A stretch of DNA of 64,000 nt from Parasporobacterium sp. (GCA_017459985.1 JAFUBX010000030.1:62001-126000); one strand, 5' to 3'. Counted from the stretch's first letter, positions 14,275 through 24,698 are shown. Made by a program: numbers and translations. The notes: a model not told the origin generated them from the sequence alone.

Positions 14275-14506
14275 GATCACAAGGGTGGAACTGGATTATG
14301 ACGGCATCGGGCAGCTGATGCGGGGATCCGGAATGAAGGATGCGGTATCAGCCTGCGCCGGCCAGATTGCAGCCAGGGCAGGAAATGACTATACCAGTGA
14401 AGCGCATCTGTCCTCACAGAGATGGAATGCGAATGTCTATCCCGTCGGGATCGACGGATGGCGGGATAATCTGGAGAACAATACATTACTGAAGGTGCTG
14501 AGATGA
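14267..14506 (+). CDS. HK97 gp10-like tail completion protein, short
   Basis: 79 aa: VELDYDGIGQLMRGSGMKDA then SAHL-type YTSEAHLSSQRWNANVYPVG and a C-terminal DNLENNTLLKVLR. The RxN-V motif near the end is typical of gp10-like proteins, which are usually 110 to 150 aa, so this is a compact version. Overlaps its neighbours. Confidence 0.65.
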   Translation: MGKITRVELDYDGIGQLMRGSGMKDAVSACAGQIAARAGNDYTSEAHLSSQRWNANVYPVGIDGWRDNLENNTLLKVLR

Positions 14507-14853
14507 TTGAGATCATAGTTTTAAATTATCTGTTAGACCAGGATATTGATGGGATCGGGGAAAATGTATTCCTGGAGGTCCCGGAGGATCCTCCTGCCCG
14601 GTATATCGTGATCGAGAAGACCGGGTCGGGAAGGGAAAACCGGATCAGTAATGCATCCTTCGCGGTACAATCGATCTCAGCAAACAGCCTCCTGGAGGCA
14701 GCCAGCACCAATGAAGCGGTGAAGGCGGCCATGGATGTATTTGCAGAAAACTCGGATAAGATCTACTCCTGCAGGCTGGACACCGATTATAACTTTACCA
14801 ACACAGCAACAAAGGAATACCGCTATCAGGCGGTTTTTAATTTGCACTTTTGA
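14503..14853 (+). CDS. Tail terminator/completion protein
   Basis: 116 aa, fourth connector gene, starting in a 4-nt overlap. Alpha/beta pattern (YLLDQDIDGIGENVFLEVPE, PARYIVIEKTGSGRENRI, SCRLDTDYNFTNTATKEYRY) resembles the gpU-fold tail terminator that caps the tail tube. Confidence 0.7.
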   Translation: MIEIIVLNYLLDQDIDGIGENVFLEVPEDPPARYIVIEKTGSGRENRISNASFAVQSISANSLLEAASTNEAVKAAMDVFAENSDKIYSCRLDTDYNFTNTATKEYRYQAVFNLHF

Positions 14854-14875
14854 TTTTTGAAAGGAGATACACAGA

Positions 14876-15433
14876 ATGAGCAATAAAGTATCAGCTGCAA
14901 AACCGAAGATTGGCGGGGCAGTCAGTGTCGCACCGTCCGGAACAGCACTTCCGACTGATGCAAGGACAGCCCTGGCAGCAGCATTCACTCCGCTGGGATA
15001 CATCTCTGACGACGGGCTTACGAACTCCAACAACATTGAGACCGACTCCATTAAAGCATGGGGCGGAGACGAGGTCCTGACGATCTATAACGGCCGGGAG
15101 GACAGCTTCCAGTATACGCTGCTTGAAGCATTAGACCTGAATGTCCTGAAGCAGGTATATGGCGCTGAAAATGTAACCGGAACACTGGAAGACGGGATCG
15201 CGATCAACGTGAAAAGCAATTACGAATTCCCGGAACAGGTCCTTGTAATCGACATGACCCTGAAGGATGGCAACCTGAAGAGAATTGTCATTCCTGCAGG
15301 CCGGGTAGCCGAAGTCGGGGACATTACCTACTCGGATAATGATGCGATCGGGTATGAGACCACGATCAAGGCATTGCCGGATGCTTCCGGGAACACCCAT
15401 TATGAGTATATTGCGGCACCGTCCAACGGTTGA
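14876..15433 (+). CDS. Major tail tube protein
   Basis: 185 aa behind GAAAGGAGA. Beta-rich throughout (VSAAKPKIGGAVSVAPSGTA, GGDEVLTIYNGREDSFQYTL, YSDNDAIGYETTIKALPDAS), as in siphovirus tail tube proteins. Located between the terminator and the chaperone pair. Confidence 0.8.
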   Translation: MSNKVSAAKPKIGGAVSVAPSGTALPTDARTALAAAFTPLGYISDDGLTNSNNIETDSIKAWGGDEVLTIYNGREDSFQYTLLEALDLNVLKQVYGAENVTGTLEDGIAINVKSNYEFPEQVLVIDMTLKDGNLKRIVIPAGRVAEVGDITYSDNDAIGYETTIKALPDASGNTHYEYIAAPSNG

Positions 15434-15451
15434 AAGTAAAAAGGAGACAAT

Positions 15452-15748
15452 ATGGAAGATCAGAAAATGAACATTACAACCTCAAGCGGATATACCTGCT
15501 CCATTGATGCGGATGCCATGGATGATCTGGAAGTGTTCGAAAGCATCCGGAAGATGCAGGATCCGAGCAGCTCGTCTTTCGTACAGCTGGGAGCCCTGTT
15601 CCATGCATTCCAGAAACTGATCGGGGAGGAACAGGATGCAGCCCTGCGCCAGTTCCTGGCAGAGAAAGAAGGAAAGGTCAGGACTTCTTCCTACAAACGC
15701 GAGGCAGAAGAGGTGTTTTCTGAAGCCGCAAAAAATAAAAAAAAATAA
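15452..15748 (+). CDS. Tail assembly chaperone G
   Basis: 98 aa, strong site AAAAGGAGA. N-terminal strands then helix (YTCSIDADAMDDLEVFESIR, FVQLGALFHAFQKLIGEEQD). The last codons run through A9 (15737..15745) before TAA, a slippery tract that allows a -1 shift into the next frame. The G product binds the tape measure protein during tail assembly. Confidence 0.8.
   Translation: MEDQKMNITTSSGYTCSIDADAMDDLEVFESIRKMQDPSSSSFVQLGALFHAFQKLIGEEQDAALRQFLAEKEGKVRTSSYKREAEEVFSEAAKNKKK
15737..15745 (+). other. Programmed -1 frameshift site
   Basis: A9 read AAA-AAA-AAA just before the G stop. A -1 slip continues as IIAYAQ into the ATG-less start of the T frame (IIAYAQMRASDEDALICDFA), giving a single G-T protein, as in most siphovirus tail chaperones. 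Confidence 0.75.
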
Positions 15749-15762
15749 TCGCATATGCACAG

Positions 15763-16128
15763 ATGAGGGCTTCCGACGAGGATGCCCTTATTTGTGATTT
15801 TGCACAGTATTACCATATCTATGATCTGGAACAGGTCGGTGTCAGGAAGGCAGCAATCCTTGCCTGCGGCCTTCCGGAGGAAAGCCGGACAATGAAACGG
15901 CTGAGCGGAAACAAACTGTCCGGAGAACGGGTGATCCTTGTATCGATGCTGGATACCATCCGGAGCATAGAATTTGCCGTATATCAGTCACACTCAAAGA
16001 AGAAGATCAAAAAACCGAAGCCGTTGCTGAAAAAGATGATGGACGGCGGGGAAAAGAAGGAACTTCTGGGGTACGGGACGGCACAGGAATTTGAAGAAGC
16101 CAGGAAGAAGTTTTTACGGGAGATGTAA
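15763..16128 (+). CDS. Tail assembly chaperone T, DUF5361-like
   Basis: 121 aa if counted from the in-frame ATG at 15763, but there is no ribosome site and conserved residues (IIAYAQ) lie upstream of the ATG, so it is probably made only as the -1 frameshift extension of G. Pattern LICDFAQYYHIYDLEQVGVR then RLSGNKLSGERVILVSMLD fits DUF5361-type T proteins; C-terminus basic. Confidence 0.75.
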   Translation: MRASDEDALICDFAQYYHIYDLEQVGVRKAAILACGLPEESRTMKRLSGNKLSGERVILVSMLDTIRSIEFAVYQSHSKKKIKKPKPLLKKMMDGGEKKELLGYGTAQEFEEARKKFLREM

Positions 16129-16131
16129 GGA

Positions 16132-19100
16132 ATGGCAGATGGCGTAAAAGTAGGAACTGGATATATACAGGTCATGCCGGAGATGAAGGATTTCACTTCA
16201 TCCCTGAAATCACAGGTATCCGGGAGCATGGACAGCGAGGGATCCTCTGCCGGGAGCAAATTCAGCAACGGATTCAAAAAGGGACTCTCGATCGCCGCTA
16301 CGGCAGCAGCTGCCGCAACAACGGCGGTGACTGCCTTCGCAGGAGCTTCCGTGAATGTCGGCAAGGAATTTGACGCCTCCATGTCACAGGTGGCGGCAAC
16401 CATGGGAACAACCACGGACCAGATCTCAGACCTGCGTGACTTTGCCATGGAGATGGGACGGACGACGGCCTTCAGCGCGACAGAAGCATCAGAAGCCCTG
16501 AACTATATGGCACTTGCCGGATACGATGCAAATACATCCATGGAGATGCTGCCAACCGTGCTGGATCTGGCAGCAGCCGGCAATATCGCGCTGGCTTCTG
16601 CATCCGACATGGTCACGGATGCGCAGTCCGCGTTAGGACTGAGCCTGGATGAGACCAGTGAACTGGTCGATAAGATGGCCAAGGCCTCCAGCAAATCCAA
16701 CACCAGCGTTGCACAGCTGGGCGATGCGATCCTGAAGATCGGCGGTACAGCCAACATCATGTCCGGAGGAACAACGGAACTGGCAACCGCCCTCGGTCTC
16801 CTGGCAGATAACGGAATCAAAGGAGCAGAAGGCGGAACACACCTCCGGAATATCCTCCTGTCATTGGCAGCACCGACGGATACCGCAGCAACTGCCCTTA
16901 ATTCCCTGGGCGTGGAAGCTGTGGATTCTGAAGGAAACCTTCGGCCGCTGGAAGATGTTATGCTGGATCTGAATGATGCCCTGGCGGATTATGGCGACGC
17001 GGATAAAGCAGCCATCATCAGCAGCATCTTCAATAAGACGGACATTGCGGCCGTGAACGCTCTTTTAGGAACCAGCAAAGACCGGTGGGAGGAACTGTCG
17101 GATGCCATTGATGATTCCACAGGGGCGGCAAAAGCCATGGCGGAAACGCAGCTGGACAATCTTGCCGGGGATATCACGCTGTTCAAATCCGCGCTGGAGG
17201 GGGCACAGATCACACTGTCAGATGTCCTGACTCCATCCCTCCGGGAATTTGTCCAGTTCGGGACGGATGCCGTCAGCGGACTGACAGCTGCATTCCAGGA
17301 AGGCGGATTATCCGGGGCCATGTCAGCCCTTGGGGATTATATCTCCCAGGGGGCAGATATGCTGATGGATGCGCTTCCTTCCATCCTGGAAGCCGGGATG
17401 GCACTCCTGGATTCCCTGTTGGATGGCCTGGTGGACAATACCCCGAAGATCGTGGAGACAGCGGTCACCCTGATCACATCCTTTATCGAACATATCAGCA
17501 CGATGCTCCCGGAACTGATCAGCGCGTTCCTTGAGATCACGACACAGGTGTTTGAGGCGATCATCGCAAACCTCCCGCAGATCCTGAGTTCCTTATGGAC
17601 AGCCCTGACAGGCAGCCTGGAAGCACTCGGCAGTAACCTGGAAGGAACCGGGATCATCCTTGGGGCAATGCTGGTGAAAGGGATCAGCAGCAAAGGCCTG
17701 TCCGGGATTCAGGATATGATCGGGAAGATCGGGTCGATGTTTACGGAAGGGTTCTCGGCAGGAGGGATCGTCGGGGTTGCGATTGCAGGGATTGCCGGCG
17801 TGGCAGCAGCGACAAAACTGGTGACGGATTCCTGGAAAGATGCCTATGCGGAATCAAGCCCGTTCACAGAAGCATTACTTAATGTTTCTGCAGTCAATGA
17901 CACTCTGGCTGCTTCAATCCAGAATACGAAGGATAAATATGATGCCAGTGTTACCGGATCGGAAGCAAATGCAGCTGCAGCAGAGGCACTGTATGGAAAA
18001 CTGCAGGACCTGATCACCGCATACGACGGGACTGCAGGGCAGCAGGAACTGATCGTCGGGCTGGTCGATGAACTGAATGAACTGGTCCCGGGTCTTGGCC
18101 TTGCATGGGATGAAGTGACCAATTCCCTGAACCTGACGAATGAAGAGATCCTGAATAATATTGAACTGATGCGGGTTCAGGCACAGGTCGCAGCACTCCA
18201 GGAGATGTATATTCAGTCACTGAAAGACCAGTATACTGCACAGAAAAATTATGAACTGGCTCTTTCATCTACCCATGCAGCCATGGAGGAGTACGGGATC
18301 ACACAGCAGGAGTTAAATGCCGCTTTAGAAGATGGAATCCTCGGATATGATGAATGGCTGCAGATGACAGGTCAATCGATCTTCGATATATATAACGCAT
18401 ATACTTCATTGGATCAGTTCACAAATCAGATTATTGAGACAGGTGAGGCATACCATAATCTTACTGATGTTACAGAAAACGTAAACTGGGCAGAAGAGAA
18501 GCTGATAGAGGCAACTGCAGATCTGGCAGAACAGACCCAGACAACAAAGGATTCCATGGTGGAGGCAGCCAATGAGATCAATGAAGAAGTAAATTTTGAT
18601 CCTGCGGTGGAATCGGCAGCAACCGCCGGGGAGGAGATCCCGGCGGAATTTGCCAGCAGCATTGAAAGCGGTCAGCCACAAGTGGAAACTGCAGCCTCCG
18701 AGATGGCGGATGCGGTTGTTAATGAGGTCTCGGATGTTCCGTCAGAGATGTATGACACTGGATCTGATGCCGGCAGTGAGATGGACAGCGGCGTTACATC
18801 ACAGCTGGATTCTGTAAAGAACACAGTCCAGACAATGGCAAGCTATTTCGGAACGGAAACGGCGCAGATCGGGATGGGCCTATATAACCTTGCCACAACA
18901 GCGGTTACAGGGTTTGCGACGGCGATTGCCACGACCGCATCAGAGCAGGTGGTCCCTGCAATCAATGCAATGGTAACCGGGATCAGCGCATCGTTAAGCA
19001 CACTGCCGAATTCCATGTACAGTGTTGGGGATATGGCCGGATCCGGATTATATAACGGGCTGTCAGCCTGGTCCGGGGCATTGTCTTCCCTGGCATGGAG

Positions 19101-19479
19101 TATTGCGAACAGCATCAATGCAGCTGCCCGGGCGGCACTGCAGATCCATTCCCCCTCAAAAGTGATGCAGGAAGTCGGACTTTATACCGCCGAAGGACTG
19201 TCTATTGGTCTGGAGGACGGGACCCAGGAAGTCATGGATTCCACTGATAATATGATCCTCGGGGTCATCGGGGCTTCGGATTACCGGTATGAAATGGAAA
19301 ATGATACGCAGGACGGTGATGGGGAGGATATCGGGAGCTATCTGTCACAGATCATGGTCCTTCTGGACAAGATCTCAAAGATGCAGATGGTGACAGATAC
19401 GGGTGCCCTGGTCGGGGAAATGGCGGAAGCCATGAATGAGAGATTTGAAGCCATCCGGCTGAGGGAAGGCAGAGGATAA
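16132..19479 (+). CDS. Tape measure protein
   Basis: 1115 aa. The TP901-type core is at residues 60 to 300 (ATMGTTTDQISDLRDFAMEM, GTTELATALGLLADNGIKGA). Hydrophobic helical stretches near 400 to 570 (FSAGGIVGVAIAGIAGVAAA) may insert in the membrane at DNA ejection. A coiled-coil region follows, then IHSPSKVMQEVGLYTAEGLS near the C-terminus, a common tape-measure tail motif. At about 1.5 angstrom per residue this predicts a tail of roughly 165 nm. Confidence 0.9.
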   Translation: MADGVKVGTGYIQVMPEMKDFTSSLKSQVSGSMDSEGSSAGSKFSNGFKKGLSIAATAAAAATTAVTAFAGASVNVGKEFDASMSQVAATMGTTTDQISDLRDFAMEMGRTTAFSATEASEALNYMALAGYDANTSMEMLPTVLDLAAAGNIALASASDMVTDAQSALGLSLDETSELVDKMAKASSKSNTSVAQLGDAILKIGGTANIMSGGTTELATALGLLADNGIKGAEGGTHLRNILLSLAAPTDTAATALNSLGVEAVDSEGNLRPLEDVMLDLNDALADYGDADKAAIISSIFNKTDIAAVNALLGTSKDRWEELSDAIDDSTGAAKAMAETQLDNLAGDITLFKSALEGAQITLSDVLTPSLREFVQFGTDAVSGLTAAFQEGGLSGAMSALGDYISQGADMLMDALPSILEAGMALLDSLLDGLVDNTPKIVETAVTLITSFIEHISTMLPELISAFLEITTQVFEAIIANLPQILSSLWTALTGSLEALGSNLEGTGIILGAMLVKGISSKGLSGIQDMIGKIGSMFTEGFSAGGIVGVAIAGIAGVAAATKLVTDSWKDAYAESSPFTEALLNVSAVNDTLAASIQNTKDKYDASVTGSEANAAAAEALYGKLQDLITAYDGTAGQQELIVGLVDELNELVPGLGLAWDEVTNSLNLTNEEILNNIELMRVQAQVAALQEMYIQSLKDQYTAQKNYELALSSTHAAMEEYGITQQELNAALEDGILGYDEWLQMTGQSIFDIYNAYTSLDQFTNQIIETGEAYHNLTDVTENVNWAEEKLIEATADLAEQTQTTKDSMVEAANEINEEVNFDPAVESAATAGEEIPAEFASSIESGQPQVETAASEMADAVVNEVSDVPSEMYDTGSDAGSEMDSGVTSQLDSVKNTVQTMASYFGTETAQIGMGLYNLATTAVTGFATAIATTASEQVVPAINAMVTGISASLSTLPNSMYSVGDMAGSGLYNGLSAWSGALSSLAWSIANSINAAARAALQIHSPSKVMQEVGLYTAEGLSIGLEDGTQEVMDSTDNMILGVIGASDYRYEMENDTQDGDGEDIGSYLSQIMVLLDKISKMQMVTDTGALVGEMAEAMNERFEAIRLREGRG

Positions 19480-19480
19480 C

Positions 19481-20128
19481 ATGAACCAGGTATATTTTGG
19501 AACAGTAAGATCATATACAGACCTTGGCCTGATGTTGACGGATGTGGAAATCAGTTCTCCGGAGCCAAAAAGGATACTGGCAGATGTCCCGGGAATGGAC
19601 GGACAGCTGGATCTGACATTCAGTCTGGCAAAGGAAGTAAGGTTTAAAAACAGGAAGATCACACTGACATTTGTGAAGGCAAATTACCGGAATGAATGGC
19701 AGCAGATTTTTTCGACAATCTATAACAGGGTACATGGAAGAATGTTCCAGGTGCGGATCGAACCGGATCTTACAAGATACTGGTCAGCATTCTGCACGGT
19801 CAGCAAAACGAAGAGCAATAAGAAAAAAGGAACATTTGTGATAGAACTGGATGCCTATCCGTATCAGTACAATGTAATTAATACGGTATATGAAGTAATC
19901 GCAGCTTCAATCGGAAAATCACAAATCTGTACAAATTCCAGGATGCCGGTACAGCCACAGTTCCTGGCAACGGAAGCCTGTACTGTCTCTTTCGGGGAGA
20001 TCACTCATACACTGGCTGCGCAGACTCCGGAAGTATTTACGGATATCATTTTTACGGAAGGCAGCAATGAAGTGATCCTTGCCGGCTCTGGCACCGTGAC
20101 GATTACCTACAGAGAGGGCACATTATAA
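19481..20128 (+). CDS. Distal tail protein (Dit)
   Basis: 215 aa, starting 1 nt after the tape measure stop. Family pattern SYTDLGLMLTDVEISSPEPK, VPGMDGQLDLTFSL and FKNRKITLTFV. Forms the hexameric hub at the tail tip that holds the spike and receptor-binding subunits. Confidence 0.85.
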   Translation: MNQVYFGTVRSYTDLGLMLTDVEISSPEPKRILADVPGMDGQLDLTFSLAKEVRFKNRKITLTFVKANYRNEWQQIFSTIYNRVHGRMFQVRIEPDLTRYWSAFCTVSKTKSNKKKGTFVIELDAYPYQYNVINTVYEVIAASIGKSQICTNSRMPVQPQFLATEACTVSFGEITHTLAAQTPEVFTDIIFTEGSNEVILAGSGTVTITYREGTL

Positions 20129-23100
20129 TGGCCTATAAAGCATATGTAAACAACAGCATATTCTTTTCTACAGAATCTGATGTGGACGCGCTGAAACTAT
20201 CCGGCGCGTCTGTTTCGTTACAGGCCGGATCCGCAGGCGAATTTGTCTTCACGGTCCCGCCCTGTAATGATTTCTATGAGAATTTCAATAAACTGATAGA
20301 TTTCGTGGATGTATACCGGGATGATGACCTGATCTTTTCCGGAAGGGTGTTCAGCATCCAGAAGACATTTGATACCCAGCAGAAAATCACATGTGAAGGA
20401 TTACTGGCTGTCCTGAATGACAGTATATTCCGCCCTGTGGAATTTGACGGGACTGTCCATGAACTGGTACGGGCGATCCTGGATTCCCATAATGAACAGG
20501 TAGACAGTTCCAAGCAGGTGCTGGCCGGGGTACTGACCGTTTCGAACGATGCCTGTTACCGGGCTTATGAAAATTATGATACCAGTATCAGCCGCCTGCA
20601 GGATCTCATGGATGCCTTTGGCGGGAACATGTATATCCGGAAGACGCAGAACGGACTGTATCTGGATTGGTATGAAGGATTTGAATCCGGATGTGAACAG
20701 AGTATCAATTTCGGGAAAAACCTTCTGGATCTGACCATATTCGATGACAGTACGGATATCATCACGGTTCTGATCCCTCTGGGCGCGGAGGATGAAGCAA
20801 CCGGAGAGCGGCTGACCATTAAATCTGTAAACAATAACCAGGACTATATCCTGGCAGCAGACCAGTATATCAACCAGTACGGATATGTCTGGGGATCGAA
20901 AACATGGGACGATGTGACGCAGGCTTCCAGGCTGAAATCCAAGGGACAGACTTGGCTGGCATCCTGTCTGACACCGAAGATGCAGATCAATGTCACTGCA
21001 GTAGATCTTGCGGATGCCGGATACAGTGTGGAAAGCTTCCGGGTCGGGCAGAGCATCAAGGTGGTCTCTGAACCGCATGGTCTGTCCGGGACATGGTTCG
21101 ACTGTAATAAACAGTCCCTGGATTTATTACATCCGGAAAATAATAAACTGTCCTTAGGGACAACGAAGATCGGATACGTTAAGACCCAGAGATCCAATTC
21201 CGCGGACAAGATTACGGAAAAAGTCGCTGCAAAATATGCGACACAATCTGCATTACAGATAGCTGTAGATAATACCACCCAGATCATTAATGGAAATAAA
21301 GGCGGATTCAAGGTCGAACGGGATACGAATGGGGACGGGCTCATTGATGAAGTCCTTTTTATGGATACGACAGACGTAGAGACAGCAAGAAATGTCTGGC
21401 GGATCAACCAGTCCGGCTGGGGGCATTCCTCCAATGGGATTGATGGCCCGTATACCATGGGCGCAACGCTGGATGATGCGTTTGTGGCGCAGTTCATTAC
21501 TGCCGGTTACCTGAATGCCGATCTCCTGAAGGTGGGAAGGATCCAGGGACAGCAAGGGAGCACATATTGGGATCTTGTAACCGGAGATCTGCACATCGAA
21601 GGGGAATTTGACGTAGATAAATCCAAGAACTTTGTCCGGCAGCCTTCGACTCCTTATTTTGTAGGTGATCTTTGGGTCACAGAATATGAGCCAACCTCTG
21701 CAGTCGTCGGGTATGCCGTGGCGGGAAGATCCATCGTCGGGCAGGACAGGAGCGGGGATGGTACCGGATCCATCATGATGTGTATCTACACCAGGACTAC
21801 CGGGGACTTCAATGCAAATGACTGGGCGTTGGTCACAGATTATATTGATACAAGTGCCCTGACCGGCCTGCAGCAAAGGATGTCATCAGCAGAACTGAAT
21901 ATTTCCGCCAATACAGCATCCATCCAGCTGAAGGCCGATACTTCTGTGGTTTCGGATCTGGCAGACCGGGTATCCAGCGCGGAGATCAAGGTTGATGGAT
22001 ATGACGGGAGGATCAATCTCCTGGCAACGAACGTCGAAGAGGTAAAGACGGATGTTGCTGATAAATCTAAGACATTTTATCAGGAACCGGTCCCGCCGTA
22101 TGTAGTCGGGGATACCTGGGTCACAGGTGCACATGAAGAATATAACGCGATTGCCGGTGTGGCGATCGCCGGGAAGGCACTGACCGGATGGGGCAAGGAT
22201 ATTTATCTTTGTATCCATGACAGGGCGGAGAATGAATCCTACAGTTTCAATGATTGGATCCTTGCAACAGAATATGCCAGCGAGACACAGCTGAATTCTG
22301 TCCGGAAGGAAATCCGGAATGCGGAAGTCAGCATCGATGCTGCAAATGCCAGGATCGATCTGAAAGCAGACCGGACAGTGGTCACGGATCTGGCCACCCG
22401 CGTAGACGCTGCCGAGATCAGTATTGATGGAGCAAACGCCAGAATCGACCTGAAAGCAGACAGCAGCACGGTCACAAGCCTTGCCAGCAGGGTGACGCAG
22501 GCGGAGATTGATATCAATGCAGCGGAAGCACAGATTTCATCAAAGGTAAGTGTTTCCACATACAATCAGCTGGCAAACCGCGTCACGACCGCTGAAAGCG
22601 CGATCACGCAGAAGGTCAACAGCTCGGATTATACTTCAACAGAGATCATCAGCCGGATCAACAGCGGAAACAATACGATCAATGAAGCAAAGATCAACCT
22701 GACGGCGCAGAATATTGTAAACAAGATCAACGGAAGCAATCAGAAGATCAATTCCACCAATTTGGATATTTCTGCAGCGACTGTCGTTGACCTGATCAAC
22801 AATGGCAGCAGCACAATCAATTCTGCAAAGGTAAACATCACGGCAGCAGTCATTGCAGATAAGATCAATAAGGGATCTTCAACGATCAGTGAAGCGAAGA
22901 TTACGCTGACGGCGCAGAATATTGCGAATAAGATCAATGAGAGTTCCGTAAAAATATCCGCTGACCGGATCGATCTGGAAGGACAGGTCTCGATCAGTGC
23001 ACTGAATTCGGATGCGAAATCGAACCTGCTGAAAAATACAACGGTTAAGACGCAGTTCTATCTAAGTACGTCCACATCTTCCGCAACGGGAGGATCATGG

Positions 23101-24267
23101 AGCGATACTGTTCCGGCGTGGTCTGCGGACCATTATATCTGGACCAGGACAGCAACGACGAAAACGAAAGCTGACGGGACTGCGGCAACAACATACTCCA
23201 CAGCGGTATATGACCAGAACCTGACCAGGGCATTGTCCACGGCAGAAACAGCCAGGACAAACGCAAACAGTGCGCTGTCCAGGTCGACGTATCATTATGC
23301 GACCTGTTCCACGGCCGCAGGGACGGCGGCGAAAGCGGCTTCCTGCACTGGTTTTTCACTATATAACGGGGCAACGGTTACGGTATATTTCGCCAATGCA
23401 AATACGGTATCGGCTCCGACGCTAAATGTGAACGGTACCGGCGCGAAACCGATCTTTGTTAAGAATACGAATATCACGAAGGCATATTACTGGCAGGCAA
23501 AAGATACTGTAACATTCGTGTACAACGGGACGAACTGGGTCATGACGGAATCATCCGCCAATGCGGTGATCGCAGGGTGGTGCTACCAGAATGACAAGAC
23601 CCTGATCGATGGAGGGATGCTGGCAACCGGAACAGTAACGACAGCAAAGCTTTATGCCAAAGCTGTCACCGCAGCGAAGATCGATGTGGATGACCTGTTT
23701 TCCCAGAATATTGAAGCGACAAACTTCCACCTTAAGGGTGGGTCAATAGATATATCAACCTCCAGTGCAACAAAGGACATTATTGAACTGAATTATGGAA
23801 ACGGAAAACTAAGCCTGGCACCTGGCAGGATTCAGCTATATACGAACAATGTTAAGAGATTCCAGCTATTGGCGGGGACCCTCATGGGATACAACTCCTC
23901 CGGAGAGGTAACCTTCGGACTGAGCACGAATACCGGATCCATAACATTGAAATATCCGCTGTTCAAGATCGTCGGAAAGAGCTTTAAAGCAACACTGTCC
24001 GGAAGTGCTGCCAGCGTTTACTGGAAAGAAGGAACCATCGAGGTAACCCCGGATGACGGATATGAAATAGTGGGCCTTGGCGGATATTACGCATCCTGTG
24101 AATCCGGAAACGCATATTGTATCAATGTATATCGGGCCTGTGTCGCGGAAAGTTCTGCCGGAGGCCTGAAATTCTTCTATGGTTTCGCAAATACAGGTGT
24201 GACTACACAAACTGTTACCCTGCATTATTACTTATTAGAAGCATATACGAAAGGAACAGTATCATGA
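20128..24267 (+). CDS. Tail spike/endopeptidase-tail protein (Tal-like) with repeats
   Basis: 1379 aa. The N-terminal 380 residues fit the prophage endopeptidase-tail fold (gp27-like hub). Next come two copies of an 80-residue module (PYFVGDLWVTEYEPTSAVVG and PYVVGDTWVTGAHEEYNAIA), separated by heptad-like blocks (NARIDLKADRTVVTDLATRV). Then several 25-residue beta-helix-like repeats (INEAKINLTAQNIVNKINGS) and a C-terminal head of unknown fold. The repeat lattice suggests an elongated trimeric fibre; no catalytic motif is obvious. Confidence 0.8.
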   Translation: MAYKAYVNNSIFFSTESDVDALKLSGASVSLQAGSAGEFVFTVPPCNDFYENFNKLIDFVDVYRDDDLIFSGRVFSIQKTFDTQQKITCEGLLAVLNDSIFRPVEFDGTVHELVRAILDSHNEQVDSSKQVLAGVLTVSNDACYRAYENYDTSISRLQDLMDAFGGNMYIRKTQNGLYLDWYEGFESGCEQSINFGKNLLDLTIFDDSTDIITVLIPLGAEDEATGERLTIKSVNNNQDYILAADQYINQYGYVWGSKTWDDVTQASRLKSKGQTWLASCLTPKMQINVTAVDLADAGYSVESFRVGQSIKVVSEPHGLSGTWFDCNKQSLDLLHPENNKLSLGTTKIGYVKTQRSNSADKITEKVAAKYATQSALQIAVDNTTQIINGNKGGFKVERDTNGDGLIDEVLFMDTTDVETARNVWRINQSGWGHSSNGIDGPYTMGATLDDAFVAQFITAGYLNADLLKVGRIQGQQGSTYWDLVTGDLHIEGEFDVDKSKNFVRQPSTPYFVGDLWVTEYEPTSAVVGYAVAGRSIVGQDRSGDGTGSIMMCIYTRTTGDFNANDWALVTDYIDTSALTGLQQRMSSAELNISANTASIQLKADTSVVSDLADRVSSAEIKVDGYDGRINLLATNVEEVKTDVADKSKTFYQEPVPPYVVGDTWVTGAHEEYNAIAGVAIAGKALTGWGKDIYLCIHDRAENESYSFNDWILATEYASETQLNSVRKEIRNAEVSIDAANARIDLKADRTVVTDLATRVDAAEISIDGANARIDLKADSSTVTSLASRVTQAEIDINAAEAQISSKVSVSTYNQLANRVTTAESAITQKVNSSDYTSTEIISRINSGNNTINEAKINLTAQNIVNKINGSNQKINSTNLDISAATVVDLINNGSSTINSAKVNITAAVIADKINKGSSTISEAKITLTAQNIANKINESSVKISADRIDLEGQVSISALNSDAKSNLLKNTTVKTQFYLSTSTSSATGGSWSDTVPAWSADHYIWTRTATTKTKADGTAATTYSTAVYDQNLTRALSTAETARTNANSALSRSTYHYATCSTAAGTAAKAASCTGFSLYNGATVTVYFANANTVSAPTLNVNGTGAKPIFVKNTNITKAYYWQAKDTVTFVYNGTNWVMTESSANAVIAGWCYQNDKTLIDGGMLATGTVTTAKLYAKAVTAAKIDVDDLFSQNIEATNFHLKGGSIDISTSSATKDIIELNYGNGKLSLAPGRIQLYTNNVKRFQLLAGTLMGYNSSGEVTFGLSTNTGSITLKYPLFKIVGKSFKATLSGSAASVYWKEGTIEVTPDDGYEIVGLGGYYASCESGNAYCINVYRACVAESSAGGLKFFYGFANTGVTTQTVTLHYYLLEAYTKGTVS

Positions 24268-24479
24268 CAGTAGACCAGTCAATCAGGAAAACGAAAGAAG
24301 CATTATTGGAAGTACTGAATAACTCCGGACTCACGATCTGTACAATGGAACTCCTGATGGAGAACATGCTGAATATCATCCATGCGCAGGCCGAGAATAC
24401 TTTGGCCAAGGATGATATCGCAATGTTGAATGAACAGAGCGAACCGGAAGAAAGGAGGGAAGAAGTTGGCACTGAGTAA
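24264..24479 (+). CDS. 71-aa helical tail-module protein
   Basis: ATGA overlap with the spike gene. Almost all helix (IRKTKEALLEVLNNSGLTIC, MELLMENMLNIIHAQAE). Frequently seen small accessory behind the spike; function unknown, perhaps a chaperone for the receptor-binding proteins. Confidence 0.6.
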   Translation: MTVDQSIRKTKEALLEVLNNSGLTICTMELLMENMLNIIHAQAENTLAKDDIAMLNEQSEPEERREEVGTE

Positions 24480-24678
24480 AGTAATATACACGGATAACCA
24501 GACAGTGATCCATGCGGAAAACTTGAATGATATCCAGGACGAGATCATCAACAAATGTGTGACAGTGGATAGCAAGACATTTACTGCTGCACAGAAAAAA
24601 CAGGCAAGGACGAACATCGGGATTCCGACCACGAACGCGCTGGCGGACCTGACGTATACAGTAGTTGCAGAGTTTTAA
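24466..24678 (+). CDS. 70-aa small tail fibre-associated protein
   Basis: Start assigned to TTG at 24466 because GGAGGG precedes it by 7 nt. Pattern YTDNQTVIHAENLNDIQDEI then DSKTFTAAQKKQARTNIGI: the last motif (LTAxQKxQARxNIG) is common at the collagen-like or fibre shaft ends of phage tail proteins. Overlaps the preceding gene. Confidence 0.6.
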   Translation: MALSKVIYTDNQTVIHAENLNDIQDEIINKCVTVDSKTFTAAQKKQARTNIGIPTTNALADLTYTVVAEF

Positions 24679-24698
24679 AGGAAAGAAAGGAGATTCAA

